From NCBI RefSeq assembly GCF_026213295.1, contig NC_079421.1:16532209-16596208 (forward strand): a stretch of 64,000 nucleotides of DNA, written 5' to 3'. A program made the translations under genes and the position numbers. This document shows positions 37,965 to 51,172 of this stretch, piece by piece. Each line of letters opens with the position of its first letter. Within the stretch, counting starts at the first letter, position 1. Source of the DNA: Gadus chalcogrammus (taxonomy: Eukaryota; Chordata; Actinopteri; Gadiformes; Gadidae). The notes under the pieces were generated by a model, which searched no databases, was not told the origin of the DNA, and saw only the letters and a list, made by a program, of their open reading frames with translations.

Positions 37965-39244
37965 TAGAAGTGGCGGGTCAGTGATGGGAGAGTTTTGGCT
38001 GCAGGCGTAGCTTCACGTTATGCTCTTGAATGCTACCTATTCCTTTCAGAGGCCTGCTGGTTTCTGAGATGATGCTCTGAAACCGCCGGAACGATGATGA
38101 CTTCAGGTCTTCTATGTGTGCTTTCAAGCACGCTCTGCGATAACACAATCCAGTGAGACAGTCACAAGTCTGTATGGTTTTTTTATTCCAAAAAAAACGT
38201 TTGTGGTTTCCGCAGTCAGATGTTATTCCACATGGCTTTTCTTCCTTTTTTTGTTTTGCAATCGCTGCTGCCTCTTTCTTTCTTTCCCTATTAGGCTTTT
38301 GATTTGCCTGATTCATTTATTCAGTTCTGTAATAGTTGCACTGCCATTATAATTTATACTAGGAACTGCTATGATAGAAACAATACAATCGACAATACCT
38401 TTACATTTATCCAATACTATCTTGTGTCCAGACACAAGCGTGGACACAAGCAGCAGAGCGAAAGGTTGTGCATTGTCAAAAGAAATGCAACAATAGATTC
38501 AAGTAGGCCTGAAACAATTTCACTACGCATATGGATTTGCCAGGCAATCTTTTTTATTTTTTTATTGCTTGGAATTGTTGAGCCGTGAGTCAACATTTGA
38601 CTTCTTTCGTTTATGTCAATGTGGTGCCATCGTGTTTACCAGGCCTCAGCCCAGCGTGGCGGAGACAGGATTTGACTTACATAGTGTGGGGTTTTCTGCT
38701 CTGAATACCGGCCCGTGGTTGTTTTGCAGAGAATGAGTTGTTTGTTTTGCGAGCATGCATGTATACCGCACGCAAATACTCAGCGGCACCTATTCTGAGC
38801 CAGGCATTAAGAGACTTCTGTTTTATATGCTTAAGCCTTTTTTTTATGCTGAAAATAAGCTGAAAATCTCAGCTTTTTTTTTATTTAAAAAAAAAGGTGG
38901 GCTATTTGTATTAAGATAGGAAACGGTTGTCAAAATGAGTAAATAATTAGTAAAACAATTAAAGAGCATGTTTCATTTTTTTTAGGGCACGTTTATTGAG
39001 TAGGGGGTATCAGAATCACTGAATGCACTCGCGGATTTGATAATCTTAATTGAAATAACATCTTGCATCGAAATTGGAAAAAGGTATCAGTGTAAGTAAG
39101 TTTTCTTTGGGAACACAAAGAGCAAACACGGCGACGCATTCATAAAGATTATACATAGACATACATAAAACATAAAACACATGGCATCCCCCCAACTCTG
39201 AAACACATTATAAAAAACATAGTCTAGGCACTACCCAAGCGCGT

Positions 39245-39368
<124 letters not shown>

Positions 39369-41052
39369 CCCCAACCCCCTCTCCCCCCACACACACACAG
39401 TTCCTCCAATAAGCAGTAATGTATCCATAAGGATGATTGCACTGCCCACTAGTTATTGCACTATTGCCCCCAGTGGTTAATGCTTAGGCCCAGTGTCTGC
39501 CAAATTGACTTGCCTAGTAATTCCCTAAACTTTGTTCTCAGAACGCCCATAGCTACCTGGATTTCTCAATAAACCGATTGCCCATATATTACAAAAGTAA
39601 ATGGGGAATACGGCTTAAAAGTCAATGGTGTCGATTAACATTTGGAAAACCGGTTGCCGCTGCAAATTGGGTTGTAATGTTGGCTTGTGTTGAATTGGGC
39701 TAGTACCCACCAGTACAGAGTTAACCATTGTGTCGAGGGTCTGTAGATATACTCATATACTCACCTCACTGTCTTTTTAATACATCTTGAATTTGGTGGA
39801 ACCTGAAAATGCATGCTTCTGAGGGTATTTCTCTGTTCAGCACCGTTTATTCATCCAGCCCCAGATGTTTGAATACTTCTTCTTCACATGGCAGTGTCTT
39901 TCTTTAACACACATAACCATGGCGATGACAACCTACCGCAAGTTAAACAACTAATCGAAGCATTCAGCCAATTTTTTGCATACGTGCTGTTTTGGTTAAA
40001 AGCACTAAAGCACACAAAATCTTTTCTTTCTTTGTGTTTCTTTAAATCTTGTCTACAGCTCCCCTTTCCAAGTGCTATGTGGATGCACTTACCTGGGCGA
40101 AGCGCAAGGTGTTTTTTGATGGGAGGAATTGGCACTGCCAGCGAGTTGAGAGAGATTGACTCAAACTTGCGAAGGCCAGGCAGGAGCCGTGCTTCTCAGA
40201 CAGCTTACCCCATTGTCTGTAGATACTCATGTCCCCGCTTGTGTTGTGCTCATCACGCCTCGCTGTCTTCCATAGGAGATGCTTTATATATGAATCAACA
40301 ACTTTGTTAACTGTATAACTGTGTTTGCGTTAGTGCCTGTTGTTCGTGTGCTTGGACACAGATTTCCCGAGTAAGGTCATCTCTATTGCAACATTGGCTG
40401 TTTCGTTCTTCGCTTTCAAAGGGAATATTTTTCTGCAGTGTGTTATATTGAGCCCCTCCTGGTTAGTAAGCGGGAGACTGTCAGAATTCACAATACTCAA
40501 TAAATGGGTCTGGCTGTGTGTGACGCAAACTAGTCTAGCTCGGCTGGCTGGGTGGCATTATGGGATGGGTTTAGCGAGTGTCGTTAGTAAGATTCATGGA
40601 GAGGTACGGGCTGACCAGCATTTTAGAGTTGGAAGATATATCAGCTGTAGGATGGGATTTTACTGATAATGTATTGAAATCCTTAGTCAGCATCGACTAC
40701 AGATATGTTTATGCTTATTTTCAGCTAAGAGTTCTTTGAAATATTACACCTGGCGACTTTATAATGTGTGCGGGACTTCATTTTTCGAATGGGATTCAAT
40801 ATTGCTTCAATTCAACGGCGAAAATTCAAAGGAAACCTAACGTTGTAATGACATCTTTTTGTGGGGGGGGGGATTCAATGTGGGTTATTTCATTAGCGGG
40901 CTGGGATTGTGTTACCCGCGGTTACCATGGCCCGCCTTGGGGGACGTCTCCGTCGAACATGAAAGCCATTGGTTCTCCCACTGCCTTCGTTCCTCACCCT
41001 GGAAGTGGCCGTGATAGTGCAATGAAATTAATGTCTCTATTAAGTGTTTGGA

Positions 41053-41095
41053 GGGGGGGGGGGGGGGTATCTAATAAGGGCTCCCCCCCCCCCCC
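41053..41095. repeat. G15 / C13 inverted homopolymer pair
   Basis: A G run (41053-41067) and a C run (41083-41095) are separated by 15 bases, so the two can pair as a GC-only hairpin. Confidence 0.85.
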
Positions 41096-41694
41096 TCATC
41101 CCACCACCATCTTGTTTTACATCCCCTGTTAATCTTTCTGTCTCTTTCTCGAACCTTTAGTATTATTGGTGTGTGTGCCTGTCTGCCTGTCTGTCTGCCT
41201 TTGTGTTTTTATAGTTTTCCATTGATGTGTATAAACTGTGACCAGAGGAAGGTTAAACCTCTCCTTTACTTCACAGATATGTTCCCTCTGTGTTCTGTGG
41301 GTAGCCATCATCGCTCGACCTTCTTTTCTCTAAAGATGAATTTGTTCATGGACAAATCCTTAAGTAGAGAGACCGGCAACTCACCGGAACCCTCCAGTGA
41401 GTTGCCGGGCAAGACGGTTAACTGTTAGATGGGTGTGTGCTCCATACAACCATGTGCATTGTGTGCTCTGTTGTGATGTTGGAGGGACTTTTGAAAAGGC
41501 ACTTTGATGTCAAGGTACCCAAGTGCTGAGCAGAGTAGAACGTTCACCAACTGGTTTGTGAAAGGATTTCAAACCAATTTTTAATCCCAATTTACACAAT
41601 ATTCTTCGTCACAGTATTCGTTAGTGATCCAATTGGCATTATGTCCTATGTTGAAGAAGATCATATGAAGACGTATTATTGAAGACATTGTAAT

Positions 41695-42600
41695 GGGGCG
41701 TGAGTTTGGACCCAAGAACAGCACAGACCGAGACCAGTGTTGGAACAGTTCAAAGGTTTTATTGTCCAGAAACTGAATCAAAGATTACCGGAACAAGACA
41801 AGGAGCGAGCAGGCAACGGGTCGGCAACGGGAGGGCCGACAGGCAGGCGAGGAGCAGGAAACAGGGAAGCAGACCGGGCCGGCAGGGACTCTACAACAGG
41901 CGGGTGATCAGACAGGCGAGAGGTCGAAAGCAGGCAGGATCAGCGTTGTAGAATAGTTCTGGAGTTGCGAGAAAGCTCTTTTAGTACGAGAGACGATTTG
42001 GCAGAGACTGAGGCCCCGTTTACACGAAGGGAAAACGCAGATATTTCCACGCGGTTTGGCCTCTCATTTACACGAAAACACAGTTTTTGTCACAGAAAAC
42101 GATCATTTCTAAAAACTCCGGCCAAAGTGGAGATTTCTGAAAACGCCGGTTATGTGTTGTCGTGTCAACGGGGGGAAACAGGGTTTTAGGTTCTGAAGCG
42201 TCACATTATGCGCCAGGAAATGCTTAACGTCATATGAGCGCCCTATGTTTACATTTTGTTTGTTACAGGAAGACGCTCGTGTTATTCGTTGTTGTTGATT
42301 CTGCGGATTCTGATTGGCTTGCATGGCTTTAATTGCGCTCGACGGCGTATTTATGCGTTTTGATGTAAACCACAACTTTTTTGAAAACGATGTTGTGTGC
42401 ACAATGTTATTTTTGAAAACGGAGGGGGGGGAAATATTCGTTTCTATAAATACCCTGCTACGTATAAACGTGGCCTGAGTGGAGAGAGAGGATTTATATA
42501 GAGGGATCACAGGTGGAGGTGGTTTGGTTAATTAGGGGAGATCAGGGTGGCAGGGAGGTGAATGGGAAAACCAGGAGCGGATCATGGGCAGATTTGGGCT
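41695..42600. mobile_element. Outer interspersed repeat carrying a nested hAT-like insertion
   Basis: The left part (41695-42006) has the purine-rich GGCAGGCGAGGAGCAGGAAAC style of a common fish interspersed element, starting with a TTTTATTG segment. The right part (42481-42600) continues with GGGAGATCAGGGTGGCAGG and CCAGGAGCGGATCATGG, which in other copies I recall lie close together. The family is not assigned, and the boundaries are approximate. Confidence 0.5.
42007..42480. mobile_element. Non-autonomous hAT-like DNA transposon, 474 bp
   Basis: The left end reads CTGAGGCCCCGTTTACACG and the right end, reverse-complemented, reads CTCAGGCCACGTTTATACG, so the inverted ends match at 16 of 19 positions. 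The inside has the repeated AAAACG-type words seen in a very common fish element. Flanking 8-mers GGCAGAGA and TGGAGAGA resemble an imperfect 8-bp target duplication, as expected of hAT. No transposase is encoded. Confidence 0.7.
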
Positions 42601-43350
42601 TCACTGTATCTGATTTGATGCTGTAGCTTTGAGTCAAACTCGGGACGTCCTGCTATCGATGGGAATTATGGGGGAAACATTTTTGCGACGTCGGAAAGTT
42701 CTTGTGAACGACACCTCATGGCGCTATAATGATTCTCCTTCTGTTCAGCAACTGGGGCCAGATTTCGATAACAGAGTTGCCCAGTTGGTGACGTATGGTT
42801 TACTAGTGACGCGCATGAACATGGGGGAACATGAACGTTTTACTCAATATAAAAGAATCAACCATCATATCACATACTTTACTATTGATTGACGTTGTAA
42901 CCGTCTGTTGGCATCGAATTTGCTCAGTTTTAAACCTTGTGTACTGGTATGCCAGCTCTAGATAAGGGCAAGTATAGCCTTCCATACACTGGCAATACAA
43001 TGTGCTTCTCATAAATAAAAGCAAAAGGATAGTAGGTGATACTAGGTAATGAAGGCGTTCAAACTTGAAACTGATCCCTCTAAGTTCTGTTTAGTTCTCA
43101 CTGGTTTTTATCAGATAAAAAAAACCTGCTGTGAAGAGCTTTTATTCCGAACGCAGTGCACATGAACGGTCGCTGTTGGGAACACACAAAAGCATCGACG
43201 CATCTCGTTATGACCGGGACCATGAACGCGCCTTAAGCTCCCACCTCTGGGTGCCACTTCATTTGAGCTTACATTTAAACTCTGGAGTGAGTCATGAAGG
43301 TGTCCTTCATGCGTTTTATTGAAATAACTTAATGCTCTCGGGTATAGATT

Positions 43351-44457
43351 ACAGTTTTTCTCAGTCGCATTGGTACATTTCTCAAACTACCTGTTCAATC
43401 CTCACATCATTGTGTCACTTGTGCACATCAAAAAAGTAGTTTCTCATTTATTTGAACAAGTTGCAAATGCTTTGGTACATTCATGCAAATGATTATGTAC
43501 AATTCTCTGCTCTTTCCTACATTATCAATTGCTTGTGTCATGTTGATCAAAATGTATTGTAATGGGTCTCTATTGAATAGTCTCACCCCCAGAACATTTA
43601 GGCATTAGTTCATTGCATAAGTCTTTACATGCAAAATGGTTGAACAAGTTGTCATAATATGTCAAGCATATTTCTATACATTTCCATTAGACTTCTTTTC
43701 TAAATCTGTCCTGAATTGGTAAATTGCTACCAGGTGAATCTTGACTTTCTCTAAAGAAGGGAAATGTGTGAAGTGTTAGATCAACCAACGATTTAACCAG
43801 TTTACTGAAATAGCTCAAAGGTGCATCTCCTGAACCATGAACTGGCAAGTATATATATAGCTGGAGCACAACACAATGTAACATTGTCTGACAATGGAAT
43901 TTGTGGTCCAACAGACAGGAACGTCAGGAGGTGTAGGAAGACTGCACTGTAATTCATACAGCAACTCATGTGCAGTTTACCCTAAGGAGACTTTCCTATG
44001 TTCAAATTTCTAGCAATGACATGGTCTGTCAACAAATTACATTCCAAACAGTCAAAGCATGAATGTGAATCTTGTCCAGTCTCTTGCAATCAATCTCCAA
44101 CATACACTAAGGTGTAACTAACAATTTACAATAATTGTCTTCAAAACTTAAGCCATAGTTTACATCAGAACATCCCCCCAGAGTACACTGTTATATTGAC
44201 AACATGACAAAGCAATTTGACTGTCTTATCCGTACGCAATGACACAAGGACTTGTCATTGTGATGGCACTGACATGTTCATTGACAAAGATATTTACTTT
44301 TGAGAAACAAACTAAGGATTTTGAGCAAGAGAATGGCTTTTGTATGAAATCCATGGTGTTTTGCTATTTGTACGAATTGTTTTGAGAAATGCACTTACTG
44401 TTTTGCAAATTTCAATTCAGATCAGAGAAATGTACCAAAGCGACTGAGAAAAACGGT
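43351..44457. mobile_element. 1.1-kb non-autonomous DNA transposon with 33-bp terminal inverted repeats
   Basis: Left terminus 43351-43383 and right terminus 44425-44457 are inverted repeats matching at 31 of 33 positions; both contain GTTTTTCTCAGTCGC and TTGGTACATTTCTC. The interior is AT-rich with no convincing transposase frame. Target duplication was not resolved. Similar ends are familiar from fish genomes, but I do not assign a superfamily. Confidence 0.85.
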
Positions 44458-45660
44458 CATAAAAAAATATGTTTTATATCTCTGCGTCACCTTTGTGTAA
44501 TTACTTTTCTGAATGTTTCAAACGCTCGTGTCTGTCAATGAGTTCACTTCATTCCTTTAATCCTGTTCAAATACGAGACGTGACAAGTTAATTTGAGTTG
44601 GTAAAACTGCCATTATGTGTTCCAATACAGCAACTCCACGCGATAAACGGTTTAGTTGAGCAAGTTCCCTGACATATTTTACTATTTTCTACCATTAATG
44701 CATTTTTCACCCACTTTTTTTTCACTCCCTTCAATTGACTTTGAGTGATTACAATGGCACCTCCCCCACAACTCTATTGGCCTACATCCTCCGCTGTAGC
44801 GCCTAGTCCTTAAGGGGCGGATGACGTCGTTGGTCGGACAAACACAAGCCCGGGGTGCTGCAGTCCATCACCGCATCACTCAGCTGTACTTTGATTTCAA
44901 ATGACTCAAAATGCCTGCATGCTAGTTCCTGTTGATACTCTGAATACAAAGCCGATTCATGAGTGAGGACGTCAGTGGCTAGTTCATCTCCATATTATGT
45001 TTTTTTAAGAGGACCTGTTAGGCAGCTTTATTTTATAGAGGTTATTAAGGATGGAATATGAATGGGTTTTGGATATGGTCTTTTGGGAAATGCCCGCTTG
45101 TTAAATTCCCTCAATGCTCCAAAAATGGATCATTCCAGTCACTGGTTGCAAAAATCTCAAACAGCTACACCCCTTAAAACAACCAGTGTGTCGTCAAGGA
45201 CGCTGAATTCATTATTCGCTATTTCATATCAAAAAAGGAAGAAAGAAGAAAACAAAAAGAGATGGGGTCCTCCGCCTGAATGTCAGTAAAATAAGGACCC
45301 CGAGGGCCTTAATGGCCCTTAGTGGTGCCTGAATGTCAGCGTGGTCGGTGGCGGGGGTCAGAGCCGGCCTGCAGGGTAATGGGACCAAAACGCTGTGGCT
45401 CTCTGAACCTGAAACACCGGGGAGGGGTAGAGGAAGGAGCCGGCACTACGGAGCTCCAGCGAGGCGGGCTGAGGTCGTGAGCAGTCTGGGGCCGGGTGAG
45501 GCAGTGGGGAGGGGGAGGGGTTATGAAAGTGACTGCGAGGGAGGCACTGCGGCTCAGTTCGAAAGAGTGGAAACATAGACGGCACGTAGGGAAATGCACC
45601 TTGCGGGAAGTAAGAGAGAGAGAGTTGTTTGTGGAATAGTGTACTTACAGTTAGGGCGGG

Positions 45661-45830
45661 GTGTTGACTCCGAACTGATAGGTGCTTGGTTTGATCCCAA
45701 TTGTTCACGGCCTACCTGTAGGCCTTCCTTGAGCAAGATGCATTACCCTCTACCTGTTCCTTCATTAAATAATGTGTCTAAATTACCTGTGTTTGGCCCT
45801 GTGGGTAAAAGCGCTAAATTACAAAAGGAA
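45661..45830 (+). repeat. Decayed SINE, family C
   Basis: A TTGGTTTGATCCCAATTG B box, a CTTGAGCAAGATGCATTACC core, CTACCTGTTCC and a final AAAAGCGCTAAATTAC parallel the better copy at 63598-63851. Confidence 0.55.
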
Positions 45831-46481
45831 TAGTAAATAGCCATAATTCAGTTGTCGGCCTGCTTTGTAGATAGGGAGGTGAAGCCCACCATTACTTTCC
45901 CTACACGGCCACAGATTTATTAGGTGTTTCCTAATTGCAATGCTGAGCACAGCGATTTGGTTTTACCCTTAAGCGATGTGAAATGAGAGATTCGAGTCAG
46001 AAATAAGTCTTCAGTGAGTCCCACCCTTGACGTTGAATCTCTCCTTGTTCCCTTTCTCTCTCGGCCAGACGTAACATTTCAGTGTTTTAGGGAATAAATA
46101 ATCCATGCATGGTAAAGGAAAAAGACAACAAGGGATCTTTTTTTCCCGCTTATGCGATGAACAGCTTGCATGCTTTTCAACAAGCATCGGTCTGAAGATG
46201 GAGGGGTGGAGGAGGAATTGTTGAAGTGCCCGCTCGGTTCAAAGAGCATTGTCTAATGACCCCGAGGAAGGCTCGCAGACGAGGGTCTGAAGCGACCCCG
46301 GGGGGTGCAGGGCTCTGCGGGTGTGTGTGTGTGTGTGGTTGGATGATGGCACTGGGTGAAATGAGTTGAGAGATGTGAAACCCTTACCAAGCAAGAAGCC
46401 AGCCTCCCCGACTGAGATCAGAGGAGCCATTGAGGTATAAGTGTGGAGCCTTGATAAAAAGTAAAAAAAACACACGCATAT

Positions 46482-46639
46482 ATAAAGCTGGGGTAGGCAA
46501 TTTGGAGAAACTAAGTTTAAGTATCCAAAAAGTATTGAACCGAAAAGTCCCACCCCTCTCTTCAGGCCTGCATCCAAAACACATGACTAGCTTGATAGTT
46601 TCAGTGATGAATAAATACATCTGTCGACCACAGCTTTAA
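46482..46639. mobile_element. Small MITE (AAAGCTG...CAGCTTT ends)
   Basis: The left end ATAAAGCTGGGGTAGGC and the right end, reverse-complemented TTAAAGCTGTGGTCGAC, are imperfect inverted repeats 158 bp apart. The internal GTCCCACCCCTC segment is typical of a fish MITE I recall. Confidence 0.65.
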
Positions 46640-47938
46640 TCTTACGTAGTACGAAGCTACCAACTACGTGCTAGCTGATGAGTCATTGGCAGATTTGTCC
46701 CTTTTTTTAATCTATGAATGATCCGTGGGGGAGAGATGGATGGTAATGAGGTGAGTGGCATTGATGGAGACAAAGAGATCTTTGAAGACTATGGTTCTAG
46801 CAGTAACGTGCCATGTCCTCTTTCCTCATGCCTCAGGGATCTGACCACGAGTAGAGCTTGGAACTTGGCCACTAGGTGAACAAAATGGGTTTTGCACATT
46901 TTGCCAAACGGGTTATTGTGGGACTTTGAAGTCTGTCATCATTTATTGGTAATTTTAAATTTTTCCAGCGTTCAGCTCATTGAGCTCAGCTGGTGGAGGA
47001 GATAATGACATGTTATTTTCTCATTCCCTACACCATTGTTACTGTTTCATAACAATCAGCAGAAAATGCTGGCGTGTCATAAATAGCTTTAGTAGCAGGG
47101 GAAGCCGTAGACATGGCTTATAGTGTGGAGATACCAAAATGTGGGGCTGTGTGTACTGTATAACAAATGCAAGGCAAAATTAAATAACACCGTAGTGATA
47201 TATGATTATGCCTGTTGGGACCCGAGTACCTTTAAAGGCAGCCATTCATTTTAGTTAATAAAATCACCATCCAAATTTCATGAGCTATGGGTTCCTGCTC
47301 GTGCGACAGAGTACTCCCTGTTGATACATTGTTTATTTACATCCTGTTGACTAGTACTTACTCCTATGATTATTGCTTGAGTAGCTTAGAAGGAAAGCTC
47401 TCTATGAAGGCATAGCATGACTGACATGCTTGTCTTCCACTGGCTGAAGTTGGACCTCCGGTTGAACTTGAGATCCTCTTCCTCACGGGTAGAGAATGAA
47501 AACCTATACCAAGAGTAGCATGGAGCGATCTGTTTGACGCTACCTGGAGTTGAGTCATTTCCATGCTAGGGGGATCAAACAATTGAAGTTTGAGTGACGT
47601 ATTCATTCATTAGCCTTAATATGAGCCTTTCGTGCAGCGATGGACCGGCAGACACACTATGTGAAAGCGAAAAGCCATCGCATTTAAACTCGTTGCTTTA
47701 TGGCTCCCGATCGATCACCCACATTGGACATTATTTCTACACGAAAAATCAATGTTCTTGATTGGATTTGTTTTTTCATTCCTCAACCATGGCTGATTTC
47801 ATAGACTGTAAAGGGAGAGCACCTCATGCTCCTCGTTTCTACCATTCATCTTAAAGATGTCAGCGACCGCAGTAGACGGCATTCCTGTGTCAACGCAACC
47901 ACGGTTACCGCCATTACCATTACCCTGCCTGCCAAATG

Positions 47939-48067
<129 letters not shown>

Positions 48068-48203
48068 CCGTCAAAGTTTTGATAAGTAATGTCATTCAAA
48101 AGCAAGGGGTTGAGTTGGTAGCTCTAGCTGACTTTACTGTAGCTGAAGAAAGTGTAGATGTCTGTAGCTTATTAGTTGATTGTATTGACTGTATTTAAAT
48201 GTC

Positions 48204-48590
48204 GTCGACTGTAGTTAAATGTGGCTGACATTAGATGACTGTAGACTGTAGTGACTGGATAAATATAGTCGACTTTAGTTAAGTGTTTCTGATTTTAGAT
48301 GAATGTAGACTGTAGTGACTGTAGATAAATAGAGTCGACTGTAGTTACATTTGGCTGACTTTAGATGAATGCGGACTGTAGTGACTTTAGAAAGATATAG
48401 TCGAGTGTTGTTTAATGTGTCTGACTTAAGATGAATGTAGACTGTAGTGACTGTAAATGTATGTGGTCGACTGTAGTTAAATGTAGCTGACACCAGATGA
48501 ATGCAGACTGTAGGGACTGTAGGTTAATGTAGTTGACTGTAGTTAAATGTAGCTGACACCAGATGAATGCAGACTGTAGGGACTCTGACT
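48204..48590 (+). repeat. 66-bp minisatellite, about 6 units
   Basis: Units start with GTCGACTGTAGTTAAATG or variants at 48204, 48268, 48334, 48400, 48466 and 48532: one interval of 64 bp, then 66 bp each. The 66-bp unit is a multiple of three, so the minus strand shows a 72-codon open frame with a 22-residue period (TTVYIHLKS). I read this as a by-product of the repeat, not a gene. The last two units are the most alike. Confidence 0.9.
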
Positions 48591-48840
48591 ATCTGACTGG
48601 CTGAAAAGAGGAAGCCTAAACGGGTGGGGGGGTCCTGGGGATTTGTACTCTGTCCAAGTCAGTGGCTCAACAGCGGATAGCAATAGAATGAGCGTGTAGT
48701 TGGCCATCCTCAGCCTGACCCTGTAGCCCGTGTGTGTACGGCGTGTGTGTGTGGGTGCCTGCGTACGTGCTTGGGTGTGCGCATGAACGCACAAGCAACT
48801 GGATGTAGTATTGGTATGGATGGCCTTCCAAACACTACAC

Positions 48841-48851
48841 GCGCGCGCATA

Positions 48852-48882
<31 letters not shown>
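48841..48882 (+). repeat. (CG)n/(CA)n microsatellite
   Basis: A short CGCGCG run followed by about 14 CA units. Confidence 0.9.
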
Positions 48883-48883
<1 letters not shown>

Positions 48884-49923
48884 TCCGATGGTTAAATCCG
48901 GTATGACAGTAATACAGAATTTGATAATAGGTTTGAAAGGAAACTGCTGAGTGTGGCTGTACTATCTCATAATTAAAGCGCACACATATTTCTGCGTTTG
49001 TACGTGATTAGCGTATCCTTTGGTTGACATTAATTCTGGGAGCGATCTCCCGGCATGTATATACAGTATGTGTGTATGCAGAACGTGGGTGGAGTGCGTG
49101 GATGGCGATGTGTGCGTGCCGCGGTAGGTGGACAGTATCAGGACGGTGTGAATACAGTAGCAGAATAGGGGGTTGGTGCGCTGTGTTTTAGCAGATCCAA
49201 GAGATATACTGATGAGTGCATACACTGGGGTCTTTGAAGTAGGGTTTCTGCGGCAGATGATGACAAAACCGCTATGAAAGCAGGATGAGCTGCACAAAAC
49301 ACTTCTTCACATCACTTTTTAGGGGGCGGGGCTTCGTTTCTGGCTCACTTCCAATGTTCTCTCCCATGCTTGCTCTCTCTCTCCCTCACCCCTCTTCTGG
49401 TGCTCTCTTTAAAACACAAACTGCGAAACTACAGAGAACATTTTCTTTTGATTATACGTGCGAGTATGATTAAGACGGCGAACAAAGTTCATACTCCAAT
49501 GCGTGATTTTGTTTTCTATCGCACTTTGCCCTTGATTTAAACTTGCATCGTGGAAGTCTGGACTACATCAGATGTGAATTACATCGGTTGTGCTCCCTCA
49601 ACGGTCTTTTATGGAGATGGTAAAAGCACTTAAAGCAAAATGATATTTTATGAAGTGTATGGTTCATGGTTATGGATAGGGGGCTGAACTTGACGATCTA
49701 TAACAAGCAGATGGTCCGTCTTCTCTCCAGATTCTGTGTGACCATCAAGGTGCGGAGTGGCTCTGACCAGCTGACAAATGGCACCAGCGGAAGGTAAAAT
49801 AGAAATGCACTCCCATGATTCAACGTTGATCCCATAATTCATCGCTGCTGACCTCAATGGGAATGTGATAAAAAATGCAATTACGTCTCACAGGTTTTAC
49901 AGCGCAGGAATAAATAATGGGGG

Positions 49924-49926
<3 letters not shown>

Positions 49927-49990
<64 letters not shown>
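49927..49990 (+). repeat. (TG)n microsatellite
   Basis: About 32 uninterrupted units. Confidence 0.96.
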
Positions 49991-49993
<3 letters not shown>

Positions 49994-50844
49994 TTGTGGT
50001 GGGGATGGTACAACTTACTGAAGTCTATAGAAAAGTCTAAGTCAATATAGGGTCCAAGCTTAAAAAAAAAAGAGAAAAAGTGTAGAAGATTATAGAACAT
50101 AGTTGTATGGAAAGATGTTTTTTGAACGCAGTCTCATGTGTGCCAGATTTTCTACAAGATAAAGACTAGCCATGACAGAACATTGCAGACACATCACACT
50201 GACGCGTTGTTCTGGGCTTCAGGGTGTTAAATTGGTGGTAAGTGTCACTTGGAGGCTCTTGCTGGTATTTAGTGTTCTTGGAAGTCATAGCTTTGTCTTG
50301 TTGGGCTTTGGTGAGTGGCAGATGGCTGCTGCCTCTTTATTGCCTGCATGGTTTGGATTTATTTCGGGCTTTTCATTTTGTTCTCTGACTTTGGGAAGGG
50401 TAAAGAGCGGAAATGTTACACAACGGGGGGCCATTGTATCATGATGAACACATAATTAACTGATATCAATGAACATAATCAAAGTGCCATAAGGTGAGGG
50501 GAAAGTTATACCAAGATTAAAGCTGTAGAGAGTTTCAGTTACAAATGCTGCAGAGGCGACAGAAGGGAACACACACGTTTTCAACATATTTTACCACCGG
50601 TGTTTAGAGTTTGATATTGCGCCAAATTGTATGCAGCCATCTTGGCTGCTTTGCCCGTGCTACATACCTTTTTATATTGCTGTTAAATACACATTTAATG
50701 ACCATGTTTATGGCCAATGAATCAAAGAAAGAATCTAGAATCTAGTGTCATCATAAATATTGATAAAAAGCTAGTTTCTTTGCTGCCAAAGCAGTTCAAG
50801 AAGTTTGGAGAAACTCTCTACTGAACTTTTTATAGTCAAACACC

Positions 50845-51000
50845 AAAATATACTATCCTTTGAGGTAGAGCAGTCTTTTGTCCAAGAGGACTTAATTAAT
50901 TTCAGATACAGGTCAGTTTGGGGCAGGCAGGAGTGAGGCATTTCGTCTGTGGGCATTGGCAATCAAACCCATTTCCTTTCGGCCAGGACCCTAGCTAATA
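50845..51000 (-). repeat. SINE, family B, decayed
   Basis: On the minus strand a GGGTTTGATTGCC B box is followed by a body containing CTGACCTGTATCTGAAA and a tail CTTGGACAAAAGACTGCTC. The body shares GATACAGGTCAG (plus strand) with the copy at 54535-54765. Confidence 0.6.
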
Positions 51001-51110
51001 CACTTTCCTGTCCAATTAGTCTAAGTTATAAGTCTGCCTCAGAATCCATTTTCGCAACTTCTACACATTGACCTGACCACAAACTTCCCAGACTCGCTCA
51101 CTCATCCATA

Positions 51111-51172
51111 GTCTCTCTCTCTCTCCCTCTCCCTCTCCCTCTCCCTCTCCCCCTCTCCCCCTCCCTCCCCCG
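51111..51172 (+). repeat. (TCTCCC)n pyrimidine repeat
   Basis: A TC run followed by six-base CTCTCC/CTCCCC units. Confidence 0.93.

Noticed and set aside
38418..38445. Small palindrome CTTGTGTCCAGACACAAG
   Set aside because: Short and isolated; expected by chance in 64 kb and not linked to a gene.
42109..42510. 133-codon minus-strand frame
   Set aside because: It lies inside the hAT-like non-autonomous element and runs across its right end; no transposase motif.
48275..48493. 72-codon frame with a 22-residue repeat
   Set aside because: The period is simply the 66-bp minisatellite unit; no start context or flanking exon.
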